A stretch of 64,000 bases of DNA, from the NCBI RefSeq assembly GCF_000739815.1, contig NZ_BBJJ01000038.1, forward strand, positions 1-64,000, in the 5' to 3' direction. Under the pieces are notes generated by a model, which saw only the letters and a list, made by a program, of their open reading frames with translations, made no database searches and was not told where the DNA came from. The translations under genes and the position numbers were made by a program. The number at the start of each line of letters is the position of its first letter. The stretch's first letter is position 1. Positions 1 to 9,856 of the stretch are shown here, in pieces. The stretch is from Paraburkholderia mimosarum LMG 23256 = NBRC 106338 (lineage in GTDB: Bacteria > Pseudomonadota > Gammaproteobacteria > Burkholderiales > Burkholderiaceae).

Positions 1-2
1 CG

Positions 3-2201
3 GCGCTGCAACTGGACTTCGCATCGAGCAGCACGCTTGCCAACGCGCTCTCGGGTACCGGCAGCCTCACGAAGACCGGTGCGGGAACGGCCACGCTCAC
101 GGCGGCGGGCTCGACCCAGGGCGCGGTCACAGTAGGTGCAGGCACGCTTGCGCTCGCGCAGAGCGGCGCGTTCAACGCCTCGTCGTACACGACGCAAGGC
201 GGCGCGACGACGGCCATCGGCGCGAACGCGCAACTGGTGACAAGTGGCGCGCTCGCTCAGGCCGCCGGCTCGGCGCTCGATGTCACGATCGGCTCGAACA
301 ATCCGATCATCACCGCGGCAACGGCGACGATCGGCGGAACCCTGGACGTGACAGGGATTTCGGCCAGCGCCCCTGCTTCGGCGAGCGCACTGCTCGGCAC
401 GCAGTTCACGATCATCCACACGACCGGCGGTATCACCGGCGATTTCAGCACCGTGTCGCTCGGCAGCGCAACGAGTCCCGTCGACTACCTCAAACTCGCA
501 GCGCAAAAGAGCGCCAACGCGCTCGATTACAACGCCGGCTTCGGGCTGACGTGGGCAGCGGGCGCGACATCAGGCAACGGCACGTTCACACTCACGAACG
601 CCACCGACGCCTTCAACGTCGACGTGGTGCTCACCAACGAAGCCGCTTCAGCCACGGGCTGGGATGGCACGAGCCTCACCAAGGCGGGCGCGGGTACGCT
701 CACGCTCTCGGCGCTGAATACCTATACCGGCGCGACGAACGTCGATGCGGGCACGCTCGCGGCGGGCATTGCCAACGCATTCGCCTCCAGTTCCGCCGTG
801 ACCGTGAACAGCGGCGCGACCCTCGCCCTGCACGACTTCTCGCAGACGGCGAACGATCTTTCGGGCGCGGGCAACATCACGCTCGGCAGCGCAACCTCGA
901 CCGTGCTCACCGAGAACAGCAATGCCAATACAACGTTCTCCGGCGTGATCAGCGGCGCAGGCGGCGTGACCAAGACGGGTGCCTCCGCATTCACGCTCTC
1001 GGGCGCGAACACCTACCTGGGCGGCACGACGATTTCGGCGGGCACATTAGTCGCCACGTCCGGCAACGCGCTCGGCAGCGGCGCGGTTGCCAACGGCGCC
1101 GCGCTGCAACTGGACTTCGCATCGAGCAGCACGCTCGCCAACGCGCTCTCGGGTACCGGCAGCCTCACGAAGACCGGTGCGGGAACGGCCACGCTCACGG
1201 CGGCGGGCTCGACCCAGGGCGCCGTAACCGTCGGTGCAGGCACGCTTGCGCTCGCGCAGAGCGGCGCGTTCAACGCCTCGTCGTACACGACGCAAGGCGG
1301 CGCGACGACGGCCATCGGCGCCAACGCGCAACTGGTGACGAGCGGCGCGCTCACTCAGGCCGCCGGCTCGACGCTCGATGTCACGATCGGCTCGAATGCG
1401 CCCGCGATCAACGCGAGTACGGCCGCGCTCGGCGGCACCCTGGACATCGCCGGCTTCTCGGCCAATGCGCCGACCTCGGCGAGCGCGTTGACGGGCACAC
1501 GCTTCACCATCATCAACACCACGAGCGGCATTACGGGCGACTTTGGTTCCATCACGCTCGGCAATGCCACCAGCCCGGTCGATTACCTCACGCTCGCAGC
1601 GGGTTCGGGCAGGAGTGCAAACAATCTGCAATACAACGTGGGTTTTGGCCTGGCGTGGCAGGCGGGCGCGTCAGTCGGCAACGGCACGTTCACGCTGGCC
1701 GGCGTCTCGGATAGCTTCAACGTCGATGTGCCGTTGGGCGACCGCCCGGCATCGGCGACGGGCTGGGACGGCGCGAGCCTCACCAAGGCGGGCGCGGGCA
1801 CGCTGATGCTCTCGGCACAGAACACCTATACGGGCGCGACGATCGTCAATGGCGGCACGCTCGCGACGGCCGTTGCCAATGCATTCGCCTCCAGTTCTTC
1901 CGTGGCGGTAAATAGCGGCGCCACACTCGCGCTGCGCGACTACTCGCAGATGGCGAACAACCTCACCGGCGCAGGCGAGGTGACGCTCGGCATCGGCTCA
2001 GGCACGGTGCTGACCGCGAACAACAGCGTCGACACCACGTTCTCGGGCGCGATCAGCGGCGTGGGCAGCGTCGCCAAGACCGGTGCGGCCACGCTCACGC
2101 TAGGGGGCTCAAACACGTATGCGGGTGGAACGGTCGTCTCGGGCGGCACGTTGATCGGTACTGCGAACAGCTTCGGCAGCGGACCGATTACCGACAACGC
2201 C
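3..2201 (+). repeat. Two tandem ~1.1-kb coding repeats in the autotransporter passenger
   Basis: Unit 1 (3-1100, 366 codons) and unit 2 (1101-2201, 367 codons) align along their whole length. The first 300 bases of each (3-300 against 1101-1398) are almost identical, with only scattered mismatches, while the later parts have diverged to clear protein-level similarity. A third, much weaker unit starts near 2202. The period keeps the reading frame, so units can be gained or lost without breaking the protein. More units may lie upstream of the window. Confidence 0.9.
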
Positions 2202-3938
2202 GCACTGATCATCGATCAGGAATCCAATGCATCGTTCATCAACGCGATCAACGGCAAAGGATCGTTCACGAAGACGGGCGCGGGCTCACTGAATCTGACC
2301 GGCGACAGTCTGCTCACCGGCCCGACCACCGTGGCCGCAGGCCGACTCGCCGTGAATGGCGCACTGGCCAACTCGGCCGTGACCGTCGAGAACGGCGCGA
2401 CGCTCGGGGGCAACGGCACGGTCGGCAGAACGCTGATCCAGAGCGGCGGCACGATCGGACCGGGCAATTCCATCGGCGCGCTCAACGTCCATGGCGGCTT
2501 CACGCAGGCCAGTGGTTCGATCTATCAGGTTCAGCTCGATCCGGCCGGCTATTCGACAGACATCATCCGTGTGAATGGCCCCGCGACCATCGCCAGCGGC
2601 GCCGTGCTCGACGTGGTGAAGTACATGCCCGGCAGCTACTCGGGGTCGTCCAACTATACGGTGCTCACTGCGACTGGCGGCGTAACCGGTACCTATACGC
2701 TCACGGGCGACATCAGCGGCGCATTCTTCAACCTCGTCGATGTTTACGACGCAAACGACGTCTACCTCAAGGCCGTGCGCGTACGCAACTTCGTCGATGC
2801 GGCGCGCACCCGCAATCAGCGGGCAGTCGCGGGAGCCCTCCAGCAACTGCCGGACGACAATGTGTTGAAACGCGCAGTGGCGGCGCTCGCGACGGAAGAC
2901 GAAGCGCGGTACGCGTTCGATCAACTCTCGGGAGAGATACACGCGTCGGTCAAGTCCGTGCTGATCGACGACAGCCATTACGTGCGCGACATCGCGATCG
3001 ATCGTATGCGCCAGAGCTTCTGCTTGCCGGGCAGCGGAGCGAATACGATCGCGACGACGCAGTTGACGCAATCGCCGCCCAATGACAACGACGAGTGCGC
3101 TCGACATGCCGGCGAGCCGGTCGCGTGGGCGAGCGTATTCGGCGGTTGGGGCAACATGGACAGCGACGGCAACGCCGCCAGCTTGCGGCAAAACCTGGGT
3201 GGCTTCCTCGTCGGCGCCGATACGTCGATCGGCAGCCGCTGGCGCGTGGGCGCGCTCGCCGGATACAGCGCCGGCAGCATCCATGTCGACGATCGCAATT
3301 CGTCGGCGAACAGCGATAACTACCATGTGGGGCTCTACGGTGGCGCGCAGTTCGGCGCGCTGGGCATTCGGCTCGGCACCGCGTTCACGTGGCATTCGAT
3401 CGATGCGACTCGCACTCCGAGCTTCACCGGATATCAGGACCGGCTCAGCAGCAGCTATAACGGCCGCACCGCCCAGGTATTCGGCGACGTGGGCTACCGG
3501 ATTCCGTTTCAGCGCATGATGCTGGAGCCGTTTGCGAGCCTTGCGTACGTGAACGTCCACACTGACGGATTCAACGAGCAAGGCGGCGCCGCAGCGCTGA
3601 GCGCACAGGGCGGCAGCATGAATTCGACGTTCTCCACCTTGGGGCTAAGGCAGTCGATCGACTTCGTGCTGCACAACGGCGCGACACTGACGGCGAGTGC
3701 GACGCTCGGATGGCGCCACGCGTTCGGCGACATCGTGCCGGTTTCGGTGTTCGCATTCGCGGGCGGCGGTCCGTTCGATATCGCCGGCGTGCCGATCGCG
3801 CGCGATGCGGCAATCGTGGAACTGGGGCTCGGCTTTCACGTGACGCGCGACGCGTCGCTGGGGCTCACGTATCGCGGCCAGTTCGGCGGCGGTACGACGG
3901 GACAGTTCATCCAGGGGACGCTGAAAGTCGTCTTTTGA
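3..3938 (+). CDS. Autotransporter adhesin-like protein, 5' partial
   Basis: The reading frame is open from the window edge, so the signal peptide and start lie upstream. The visible 1311 codons hold a Gly/Ala/Ser/Thr-rich passenger built of PATR-type beta-helix repeats (recurring LTKAGAGTLTLSA, NTYTGAT and TVNSGATLAL motifs), a linker from about residue 930, and a C-terminal autotransporter beta-barrel over the last 280 residues (from VAWASVFGGWGN). It ends in the outer-membrane signature VVF. A type V secreted surface protein is therefore clear; adhesion or biofilm function is an inference from the family. The passenger carries large near-identical repeats. The gene converges with the porin gene, with 33 bases between the stops and no obvious terminator hairpin. 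Confidence 0.93.
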   Translation, partial: ALQLDFASSSTLANALSGTGSLTKTGAGTATLTAAGSTQGAVTVGAGTLALAQSGAFNASSYTTQGGATTAIGANAQLVTSGALAQAAGSALDVTIGSNNPIITAATATIGGTLDVTGISASAPASASALLGTQFTIIHTTGGITGDFSTVSLGSATSPVDYLKLAAQKSANALDYNAGFGLTWAAGATSGNGTFTLTNATDAFNVDVVLTNEAASATGWDGTSLTKAGAGTLTLSALNTYTGATNVDAGTLAAGIANAFASSSAVTVNSGATLALHDFSQTANDLSGAGNITLGSATSTVLTENSNANTTFSGVISGAGGVTKTGASAFTLSGANTYLGGTTISAGTLVATSGNALGSGAVANGAALQLDFASSSTLANALSGTGSLTKTGAGTATLTAAGSTQGAVTVGAGTLALAQSGAFNASSYTTQGGATTAIGANAQLVTSGALTQAAGSTLDVTIGSNAPAINASTAALGGTLDIAGFSANAPTSASALTGTRFTIINTTSGITGDFGSITLGNATSPVDYLTLAAGSGRSANNLQYNVGFGLAWQAGASVGNGTFTLAGVSDSFNVDVPLGDRPASATGWDGASLTKAGAGTLMLSAQNTYTGATIVNGGTLATAVANAFASSSSVAVNSGATLALRDYSQMANNLTGAGEVTLGIGSGTVLTANNSVDTTFSGAISGVGSVAKTGAATLTLGGSNTYAGGTVVSGGTLIGTANSFGSGPITDNAALIIDQESNASFINAINGKGSFTKTGAGSLNLTGDSLLTGPTTVAAGRLAVNGALANSAVTVENGATLGGNGTVGRTLIQSGGTIGPGNSIGALNVHGGFTQASGSIYQVQLDPAGYSTDIIRVNGPATIASGAVLDVVKYMPGSYSGSSNYTVLTATGGVTGTYTLTGDISGAFFNLVDVYDANDVYLKAVRVRNFVDAARTRNQRAVAGALQQLPDDNVLKRAVAALATEDEARYAFDQLSGEIHASVKSVLIDDSHYVRDIAIDRMRQSFCLPGSGANTIATTQLTQSPPNDNDECARHAGEPVAWASVFGGWGNMDSDGNAASLRQNLGGFLVGADTSIGSRWRVGALAGYSAGSIHVDDRNSSANSDNYHVGLYGGAQFGALGIRLGTAFTWHSIDATRTPSFTGYQDRLSSSYNGRTAQVFGDVGYRIPFQRMMLEPFASLAYVNVHTDGFNEQGGAAALSAQGGSMNSTFSTLGLRQSIDFVLHNGATLTASATLGWRHAFGDIVPVSVFAFAGGGPFDIAGVPIARDAAIVELGLGFHVTRDASLGLTYRGQFGGGTTGQFIQGTLKVVF

Positions 3939-3971
3939 GGGGTTCGCCCGCGCCGCAATGCTGCCGCCCGA

Positions 3972-5057
3972 TCAGAACACGTGGCGGATACCGACGTCCG
4001 CGCCAACCGTCGATCCCTGCACGCCAAAGAGCGCCCCGTGTAACGAAAGCCCCGTATTCATCTTTCCGTGATTATTGACGTACCCGACCTGCCCATAGAG
4101 CAACGTCGCTTTCGACAGGTTATAGGTCAAGCCCGCTGCCGCCAGAATCGAATGGTTCGACGTATCGTTGCCGTCGCTCGTATACCATACGCCCGCGTTG
4201 ATGTTCGCCGCGGGTGTGACAAAATAGCTTGCTCCTGCACCGTACACCCGGTTGTCGAACGAACCGGCGACCTTGTAATTGACGTAGTTCACCTTCACCG
4301 TCAAGTCGCCTGTCTGATAGCTCACGCCGATCGTGCGACCGGAAAACGCCACCGTGCTCGGGATTGGCGTCGATGATGCCGTGCCGCCCGCGTTGCCGCT
4401 GTACATTGCCGCGCTCACCCCGAAAGGACCGGCGTGATAGTCAAGGCTTGCCGAATACTGGCGGCCAGCCTGGAAACTGCCCGGCGTGCCTCCGAATGCG
4501 AATAGCGCGCTGCCCTGAAAACCCGCAATCGTCGGTGAAGTGTATGAAACCGCATTCGCATTGAATACGCCTGTGACAAAGACGTTTCCGATGTAGAGCG
4601 GCACTCCGCTGCCAAAAGATGAAGTGTTACGCGGATCCATCGAAATGATCGAAAGCGCGAAAGGCGAATACTGGAGACCGGCTTTTACGGTGCCGAAGTC
4701 GCCCGCGACACCGAGCCAGGCCTGACGGCCAAAAAAATTGCCGTTCGAATCGTTGAATCCGCCATTCGCCATGTCGATACCGCTTTCGAGCGCGAATATC
4801 GTCTGAAAACCGCCGCCGAGGTCTTCTGTTCCCCTGAGCCCGAACAGCGACGGCCCCACTCCGCCCGAGATGAACGAGAACTGATGCCCGGCGTTGTGCC
4901 CCGTGGCTGGATCGAGCGTCCGGCTGGTATAGAGCAGCCCTGTATCGACTATCCCATAGAGTGTCACGCTGCTTTGCGCGTATGCAGTCGTCATGCTGCT
5001 TCCCAGCAACAGAGCCACCAATGCGGCGATACGGGTCCGTGAATGCGTCAATGCCAT
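3972..5057 (-). CDS. Gram-negative trimeric porin (OmpC-like)
   Basis: A 361-residue outer-membrane porin of the Burkholderia/Neisseria type. The start at 5057 is chosen because it gives a clean signal peptide (MALTHSRTRIAALVALLLG, then AYA/QSS cleavage) and has GGAG nine bases upstream; the longer frame has no signal peptide at its front. The mature protein begins SSVTLYGIVDTG, has alternating aromatic beta-strands and ends GIRHVF with the terminal Phe used for barrel assembly. It is the last gene of the twelve-gene catabolic block, 76 bases after the acyl-CoA ligase, so it may admit the pathway substrate across the outer membrane (inference). Specificity cannot be read from the sequence. 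Confidence 0.93.
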   Translation of the reverse strand: MALTHSRTRIAALVALLLGSSMTTAYAQSSVTLYGIVDTGLLYTSRTLDPATGHNAGHQFSFISGGVGPSLFGLRGTEDLGGGFQTIFALESGIDMANGGFNDSNGNFFGRQAWLGVAGDFGTVKAGLQYSPFALSIISMDPRNTSSFGSGVPLYIGNVFVTGVFNANAVSYTSPTIAGFQGSALFAFGGTPGSFQAGRQYSASLDYHAGPFGVSAAMYSGNAGGTASSTPIPSTVAFSGRTIGVSYQTGDLTVKVNYVNYKVAGSFDNRVYGAGASYFVTPAANINAGVWYTSDGNDTSNHSILAAAGLTYNLSKATLLYGQVGYVNNHGKMNTGLSLHGALFGVQGSTVGADVGIRHVF

Positions 5058-5133
5058 AACTAGTCTCCGGGTCCTATCTTTATGTTTGTCCGCTCGTGGC
5101 GGACACGCGTCATTCCCCGCGGGAAAATCTGTT

Positions 5134-6789
5134 TTACCCAGCATTCGTTGAGGCGCTCTGGTACCTGGCCCTGAGTCGCTTCTTGTCGATCTTGCCGACG
5201 CTCGTCTTGTCGATCTGGTCGACGAAAACGACGCGATCAGGCACCGCATATCGGGAGATCACGCCGCGAGCGGCAAATCCCTTCAAGTGCTCCAGGATCT
5301 GTTCCTGATCGGCCTGCTTGTCCGGTTTGAGCACCACCAGTGGCATGGGCCGCTCGCCCCACTTGGCGTCCTTGACACAGATCACAGCCACCTCGCTAAC
5401 GGCAGGGTGGCGCGAGACGAGATCCTCCAGTTCGAGCGACGAGACCCACTCCCCACCCGTCTTGATGACATCCTTGATGCGGTCGGTGACCTGCAGGTAG
5501 CCTTCGCTGTCAATCACCCCGATATCGCTCGTGTGCAGATAACCGCCGCGCCATAGCGCTTCCGATGCGGCGGCATCCCCAACGTAGCCCTGCGTCAGCC
5601 AGGGCGCTCGCGCCACGATTTCGCCGGTAGACCTGCCGTCGTGCGCAACATCGTTGGTCGATGTATCGACGACGCGAAGATCGACGAGCGGAATCGGCAG
5701 ACCGGTTTTCGTACGAACGTCGAGATCGCGTTCGGCATCGTCCGTCATCGACGACTTGTGTTGCGCGAGCGTCAGAATCGGGCAGGTCTCGGACATGCCA
5801 TAACCGGTGAAGATATCGATGCCCCGCTCGACTGCCGCCCGGGCGAGGCCGCGCGGCAGTGCCGAACCGCCCACGATTACCTTCCAGCCCTTCATGTCGA
5901 CATTGGCGGCGGCAGGGCTGGATAACACCATGTGCATCAATGTCGGCACCCCGTGCGAGAAAGTCACCTTCTCCCGTTTCAGGAGATCGATAAGCGTCTC
6001 TGGCGCGTACCGGCCCGGGTACACCTGCTTCAACCCGAGCAACGTCGCGACATACGGCATGCCCCACGCGTGTACGTGGAACATCGGCGTCATCGGCATG
6101 TACACGTCATCGCGGTGGATGCGTCCCTGCTGCGGCGCGCTCGACAGCGCTGCCGCCAGAGAAAGCGTGTGCAGGACGAGTTGCCGGTGACTGAAATACA
6201 CACCCTTCGGCTGGCCGGTCGTGCCCGTGGTGTAAAAGGTCGTCGCGCGCGCGTTCTCGTCGAAATCCGGGAACACGTAGTCCGGCGACGCCGCAGCGAG
6301 CAACGACTCGTACTCGCCAACGAAGCCTGCGGGCACCTCGCACGAATCATTGTCGACTAGCAGTACTAATCGATCAGGACAAACAAGATGAGCACGTACG
6401 GCATCGAGCACCGGCATGAACTCGGTGTTGACCAGCACCGCCTTCGCGCGCGAGTGGCCCAATGTGTAGGCGATCTGCTCCGGCGAAAGCCGCACGTTGA
6501 CGGTCATCAGGACGGCACCCATCATCGGGACTGCGAAATAGGACTCCAGGTAGCGGTTGCTATCCCAGTCCATGATCGCGACCGTGTCGCCGGGGCCGAT
6601 CCCGATCGCCCGTAATGCGCTCGCCAGCCGGCCGATGCGATCGCGCAGCGTGCGATAGGTATAGCGCGTGCGGTCACGATAGACGATCTGCTGGTCGGGG
6701 TTCACCGCGAGCGGCGTGAGCAACAACTGCCGGATCAGCAGTGGGTACGTGTACGCGGATTCGGTGCCATCGAAAGATGTGGATGTCAT
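5134..6789 (-). CDS. AMP-dependent acyl-CoA ligase (ANL family)
   Basis: A 551-residue cytosolic adenylate-forming enzyme that activates a carboxylic acid with ATP and CoA. The P-loop-like A3 motif YTTGTTGQPKG lies near residue 185 and the A5 motif TGYGMSET near 328. The C-terminal lobe carries IKTGGEWVSS and the catalytic-lysine region GKIDKKRLRARY near the end. Length and motifs match the medium/long-chain fatty acid and aryl acid CoA ligases (AlkK/FadD3-like). It sits between an SDR gene and the porin in the catabolic operon, so it probably activates a pathway acid such as an aryl-propenoate or a chain-shortened product. The acid itself is unknown. Confidence 0.9.
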   Translation of the reverse strand: MTSTSFDGTESAYTYPLLIRQLLLTPLAVNPDQQIVYRDRTRYTYRTLRDRIGRLASALRAIGIGPGDTVAIMDWDSNRYLESYFAVPMMGAVLMTVNVRLSPEQIAYTLGHSRAKAVLVNTEFMPVLDAVRAHLVCPDRLVLLVDNDSCEVPAGFVGEYESLLAAASPDYVFPDFDENARATTFYTTGTTGQPKGVYFSHRQLVLHTLSLAAALSSAPQQGRIHRDDVYMPMTPMFHVHAWGMPYVATLLGLKQVYPGRYAPETLIDLLKREKVTFSHGVPTLMHMVLSSPAAANVDMKGWKVIVGGSALPRGLARAAVERGIDIFTGYGMSETCPILTLAQHKSSMTDDAERDLDVRTKTGLPIPLVDLRVVDTSTNDVAHDGRSTGEIVARAPWLTQGYVGDAAASEALWRGGYLHTSDIGVIDSEGYLQVTDRIKDVIKTGGEWVSSLELEDLVSRHPAVSEVAVICVKDAKWGERPMPLVVLKPDKQADQEQILEHLKGFAARGVISRYAVPDRVVFVDQIDKTSVGKIDKKRLRARYQSASTNAG

Positions 6790-6892
6790 GTTCGCTATCT
6801 AGTTGGGTTGTACCAGTGTTGTCGCACGGGACGAGCCTCTAGCGCGTCGTCGTCGCGACTATCGGCCCGGCGTGCAACGTCGAAGCTCGTGC

Positions 6893-7660
6893 TCATCGAG
6901 CCGCGTCTGAGTCGTCGTCAAAGCCCCATACGATCGCCCCCGCCGTCTGGCCGCCATCGACGATGAACTCGGATCCGGTCGAGAAGGCCGATTCGTCACT
7001 CGCAAGGTACACGACGAGGTTGCCGACCTCGGCGGGTTCGCCCATGCGGCGCAACGGAATGGCATCGGTCGACGGAGCCGGCCCGGCCATCGATAGCGGT
7101 GTCCTGATAAAGCCTGGATGGACGGAATTGACCCGGATGCCATCGCGCGCGAGTTCCAGTGCCGCCGCCTTAGTCAGGCCGCGAACGCCGAACTTCGACG
7201 CAACGTAGGCAGGCAGGCCGGTGTAACCGAGCATCCCCGCTGCAGACGAAATATTGACGATTGAGCCGCCGCCGGCGCTTCTCATCTGGGGAATCGCCGC
7301 CCTGATGCCTCGGAACACGCCCGAAAGGTTGACCGCGAGCGTTTTTTCCCAATCGTGATCGTCCAGATGCTCGATGAGTCCGTACGTCGAAATGCCCGCG
7401 TTGTTCACCAGCACATTCAGCTTGCCGAACGCGTGAACAGCGGACTCGACCGCTTTTTGCCAGTCGGCCGATTTCGTGACGTCCAGATGCACATACCGCG
7501 CACCACTTCCGATTGCTTCCGCGAATGCCTGCCCTTCGTCGTCGAGCACATCGGCGATGAGCACCTTTGCACCTGCGTCGGCCATCGCCTTCGCAATGGC
7601 TGCACCGATGCCGCGAGCGGCACCCGTAACTAGTGCTACTTTCCCTTCGAGTCGAGACAT
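6893..7660 (-). CDS. SDR family NAD(P)-dependent oxidoreductase
   Basis: A 255-residue classical short-chain dehydrogenase. The cofactor motif TGAARGIG is at residues 12-19, NNAG near 88, and the catalytic YVASK near 150 with the upstream Ser in NISSAAG. The start at 7660 follows a strong AAGGAG. Asp in LIADVLDD after beta-2 suggests a preference for NAD(H). It ends in an acidic tail (WGFDDDSDAAR) that is unusual for the family. It lies between the serine hydrolase (gap 90) and the acyl-CoA ligase (gap 103) in the catabolic operon. Role: oxidation or reduction of a hydroxy/keto intermediate; the substrate is not deducible. Confidence 0.9.
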   Translation of the reverse strand: MSRLEGKVALVTGAARGIGAAIAKAMADAGAKVLIADVLDDEGQAFAEAIGSGARYVHLDVTKSADWQKAVESAVHAFGKLNVLVNNAGISTYGLIEHLDDHDWEKTLAVNLSGVFRGIRAAIPQMRSAGGGSIVNISSAAGMLGYTGLPAYVASKFGVRGLTKAAALELARDGIRVNSVHPGFIRTPLSMAGPAPSTDAIPLRRMGEPAEVGNLVVYLASDESAFSTGSEFIVDGGQTAGAIVWGFDDDSDAAR

Positions 7661-7750
7661 CTTCCTTCTCCTTGGACAATTTGAGGAGCACCCTGCGACG
7701 CCCATGAAACCACCGCCCGGGCTCCAACCGGCAGCCATCAGGCCGCCTGC

Positions 7751-8965
7751 TCAGTTCGTTATGGCCGCCAGCACCAGCGTCGCAAGGGTCGACATGCGCT
7801 CCAGGTGGCGGCTGTCCTCCATCAGGCCAGTCGAGAGAAACGCGATCGTGAGGTCACGCTGTGGATCGATGCTGAACCCATTGCATCCTGCGCCAAAGCC
7901 GCCAAAGGCATTCGGCGAATGCAGCGCGCTGAAGTGATGCCCCGGGAGCGTGCCGTCGCCCCGAACGAAGAAGCCGACGCCGATGGCCGCTGGATAAGTC
8001 ATCCAGTTACGCATGCCACAGGTCGTGTCGAAGAAGACGTTGCGCATGTCGCCCGTGTGGTTGCGCGCGCAAAACTCGATCATCGCCGGCGACAGCACGC
8101 GCGCGCCATCGAGCTCCCCGCCCTGCCGCAGCATCTCGGCGAAGCGCTGTACGTCGTCGATCGTCGTCATGCATCCGCCGCCCGGGATCTCGCAGCCCGG
8201 TGCCGCGATCAGCGCGCCCACCCCCTCCACCGCCTCCTTGGGAGTCAGCGACGGCATGTTCTCGTACGCGACGCGGACCGGGCACAAACGTTCAACGAGA
8301 TCCGCCCGCGGGCCGAGACTGGTGTCGCTCATGCGAAGCGGCTCGAACAGTTCCTCGCGCAGCATGTCGGCATAGCGCCGGCCGCGGCCGCCGACACGCA
8401 GGCACATCGCCGCGATGATCGAATGACCGAGCAACAGCGAATAATTGACACGTTCGCCGGGCTGCGATTCGAGCGGCAGTCCGCAAGCGTAATTCACCAT
8501 CGCGTCGATATTCGTCAGCACCTCGGGCGGCACGTTCGGCACGGCCGACAGCACGCCGCTCGTATGCGTGAGCAGGTGGTAGAGGTTGACCCGTTCCTTT
8601 CCGAGCGTGCCGAACTCGGGAATCACCTCCGCGACGGGCGCATGCAGCTTGAGCAAACCGCGCTCGACCAGCGACAACGCGAGCACGTTGGTGAACTGCT
8701 TTGCGACCGACATCGATGCGAAAACCGAGTCCGGCCGTAAGCGGGTGCGAGCGGCGTGGTCGGCATAGCCTTCGCACAGATCGAGCACCGTCGTGCCGCG
8801 ACGGGCGACGCGCATCGCGACACCGTGGCAACGCCCTTGCTCGATGTCCGATACGATGGCCTCGCGCACGCGTGCGAGGCGCGACGCGTCGAAGCCATAG
8901 GCCTGCAGTGCGTCACGATCTGCTGCCACGGATGCCCCGCGATTGCTGTCTGCAACTTCACTCAT
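7751..8965 (-). CDS. Serine hydrolase, class C beta-lactamase / EstB-like family
   Basis: A 404-residue member of the PF00144 family, which includes class C beta-lactamases, D-aminopeptidases and EstB-type esterases. The nucleophile motif S-V-A-K is near residue 87 (FASMSVAKQF) and the catalytic Tyr of the Y-x-x motif is near 173 (VNYSLLLG). No signal peptide is visible, so it is probably cytosolic and more likely an ester or lactone hydrolase than a penicillinase. The start at 8965 lies just after the stop of the upstream SDR gene (23-base gap), so the two are cotranscribed. In a catabolic operon it could open a lactone or remove an ester (inference). Confidence 0.87.
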   Translation of the reverse strand: MSEVADSNRGASVAADRDALQAYGFDASRLARVREAIVSDIEQGRCHGVAMRVARRGTTVLDLCEGYADHAARTRLRPDSVFASMSVAKQFTNVLALSLVERGLLKLHAPVAEVIPEFGTLGKERVNLYHLLTHTSGVLSAVPNVPPEVLTNIDAMVNYACGLPLESQPGERVNYSLLLGHSIIAAMCLRVGGRGRRYADMLREELFEPLRMSDTSLGPRADLVERLCPVRVAYENMPSLTPKEAVEGVGALIAAPGCEIPGGGCMTTIDDVQRFAEMLRQGGELDGARVLSPAMIEFCARNHTGDMRNVFFDTTCGMRNWMTYPAAIGVGFFVRGDGTLPGHHFSALHSPNAFGGFGAGCNGFSIDPQRDLTIAFLSTGLMEDSRHLERMSTLATLVLAAITN

Positions 8966-8988
8966 GACAATCTCCACCGAGGGTTGGT

Positions 8989-9810
8989 TCACAGGGGCTT
9001 TCCGACCAGCTGCGTGGGGAACATCCCGCGCACGGTGGCCGCGCCGTCCGCCACATGGACCTGGCCTGTCACGTACGACGCCGCATCCGAGCAGAGGAAC
9101 AGGACGGATCCCGCCATCTCTTCCGGCCGCGCCGGCCGGCCGATCGGCGCGGCTTCGCGCAGTCGCGCGTTCAGTTCCGGTTCGTCCTTCAGCGCCACCG
9201 TCATCGGCGTGTCGACCCAGCCGGGCGCCAGTGCATTGACACGGATACCCTGGCTCGCGTATTCGATCGCGGCACTCTTCGTGAGACCGATAACGCCATG
9301 CTTTGCTGCGACGTATCCGGCCACGCCGGGCTCGGCGACGATACCCGCGACGGACGCAGTGTTGACGATCGCCCCGCTGCCCGAGCGCGCCATCTCCAGC
9401 AACTCGTACTTCATGCACAGGAACACGCCGCGCAGATTGACGGCGAGCAGGCGATCGAAAACGGACACATCCATCTGCGCGAGGGCGCTGCGGTCAGCGT
9501 CTCGGGGTGCAATTCCCGCATTGTTGAACGCGCAGTCGAGCTTGCCGAAGCGTCGTACCGTCTCGGACACGAGGTGTTGCACGTCGGCTTCGCTGGAGAC
9601 GTCGGTGCGCACGAAGATCGCTTCGACACCGAGGCGCTCGATGCTCTCGAGCGTTTCACGCGCGGCATCCTCGTTGAGGTCACCGATCGACAATCGCGCT
9701 CCGTGCTTCGCGAAAGCGAGCGCCACGGCCCGTCCGATGCCAGTCGCGGCACCCGTGACGAGCACCGTCTTTCCGTGGAAGTCCAGAAGATCAGATGCGA
9801 GTGAAGTCAT
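8989..9810 (-). CDS. SDR family NAD(P)-dependent oxidoreductase
   Basis: A 273-residue classical short-chain dehydrogenase, the second in the operon. TGAATGIG is near residues 17-24, NNAG near 99 and YVAAK near 163, with NTASVAG before it. Asp after beta-2 (SIGDLNED) points to NAD. It resembles the FabG/2,5-dichloro-2,5-cyclohexadiene-1,4-diol dehydrogenase group. The start at 9810 was chosen because homology begins a few residues later and the longer frame is proline/arginine-rich without family similarity. It lies 46 bases after the MFS gene. Confidence 0.9.
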   Translation of the reverse strand: MTSLASDLLDFHGKTVLVTGAATGIGRAVALAFAKHGARLSIGDLNEDAARETLESIERLGVEAIFVRTDVSSEADVQHLVSETVRRFGKLDCAFNNAGIAPRDADRSALAQMDVSVFDRLLAVNLRGVFLCMKYELLEMARSGSGAIVNTASVAGIVAEPGVAGYVAAKHGVIGLTKSAAIEYASQGIRVNALAPGWVDTPMTVALKDEPELNARLREAAPIGRPARPEEMAGSVLFLCSDAASYVTGQVHVADGAATVRGMFPTQLVGKPL

Positions 9811-9856
9811 ATTCCATTCCCTTTTGAAGGAGATTGAACCGCCGCGCCGCACGCAT

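Noticed and set aside
3..2201. The 1.1-kb repeat as a mobile element
   Set aside because: The repeat stays in frame, has no terminal inverted repeats or transposase, and encodes passenger beta-helix repeats.
2286..3581. A 431-codon frame antisense to the autotransporter
   Set aside because: The sense strand encodes the autotransporter barrel; the antisense product has no recognisable fold.
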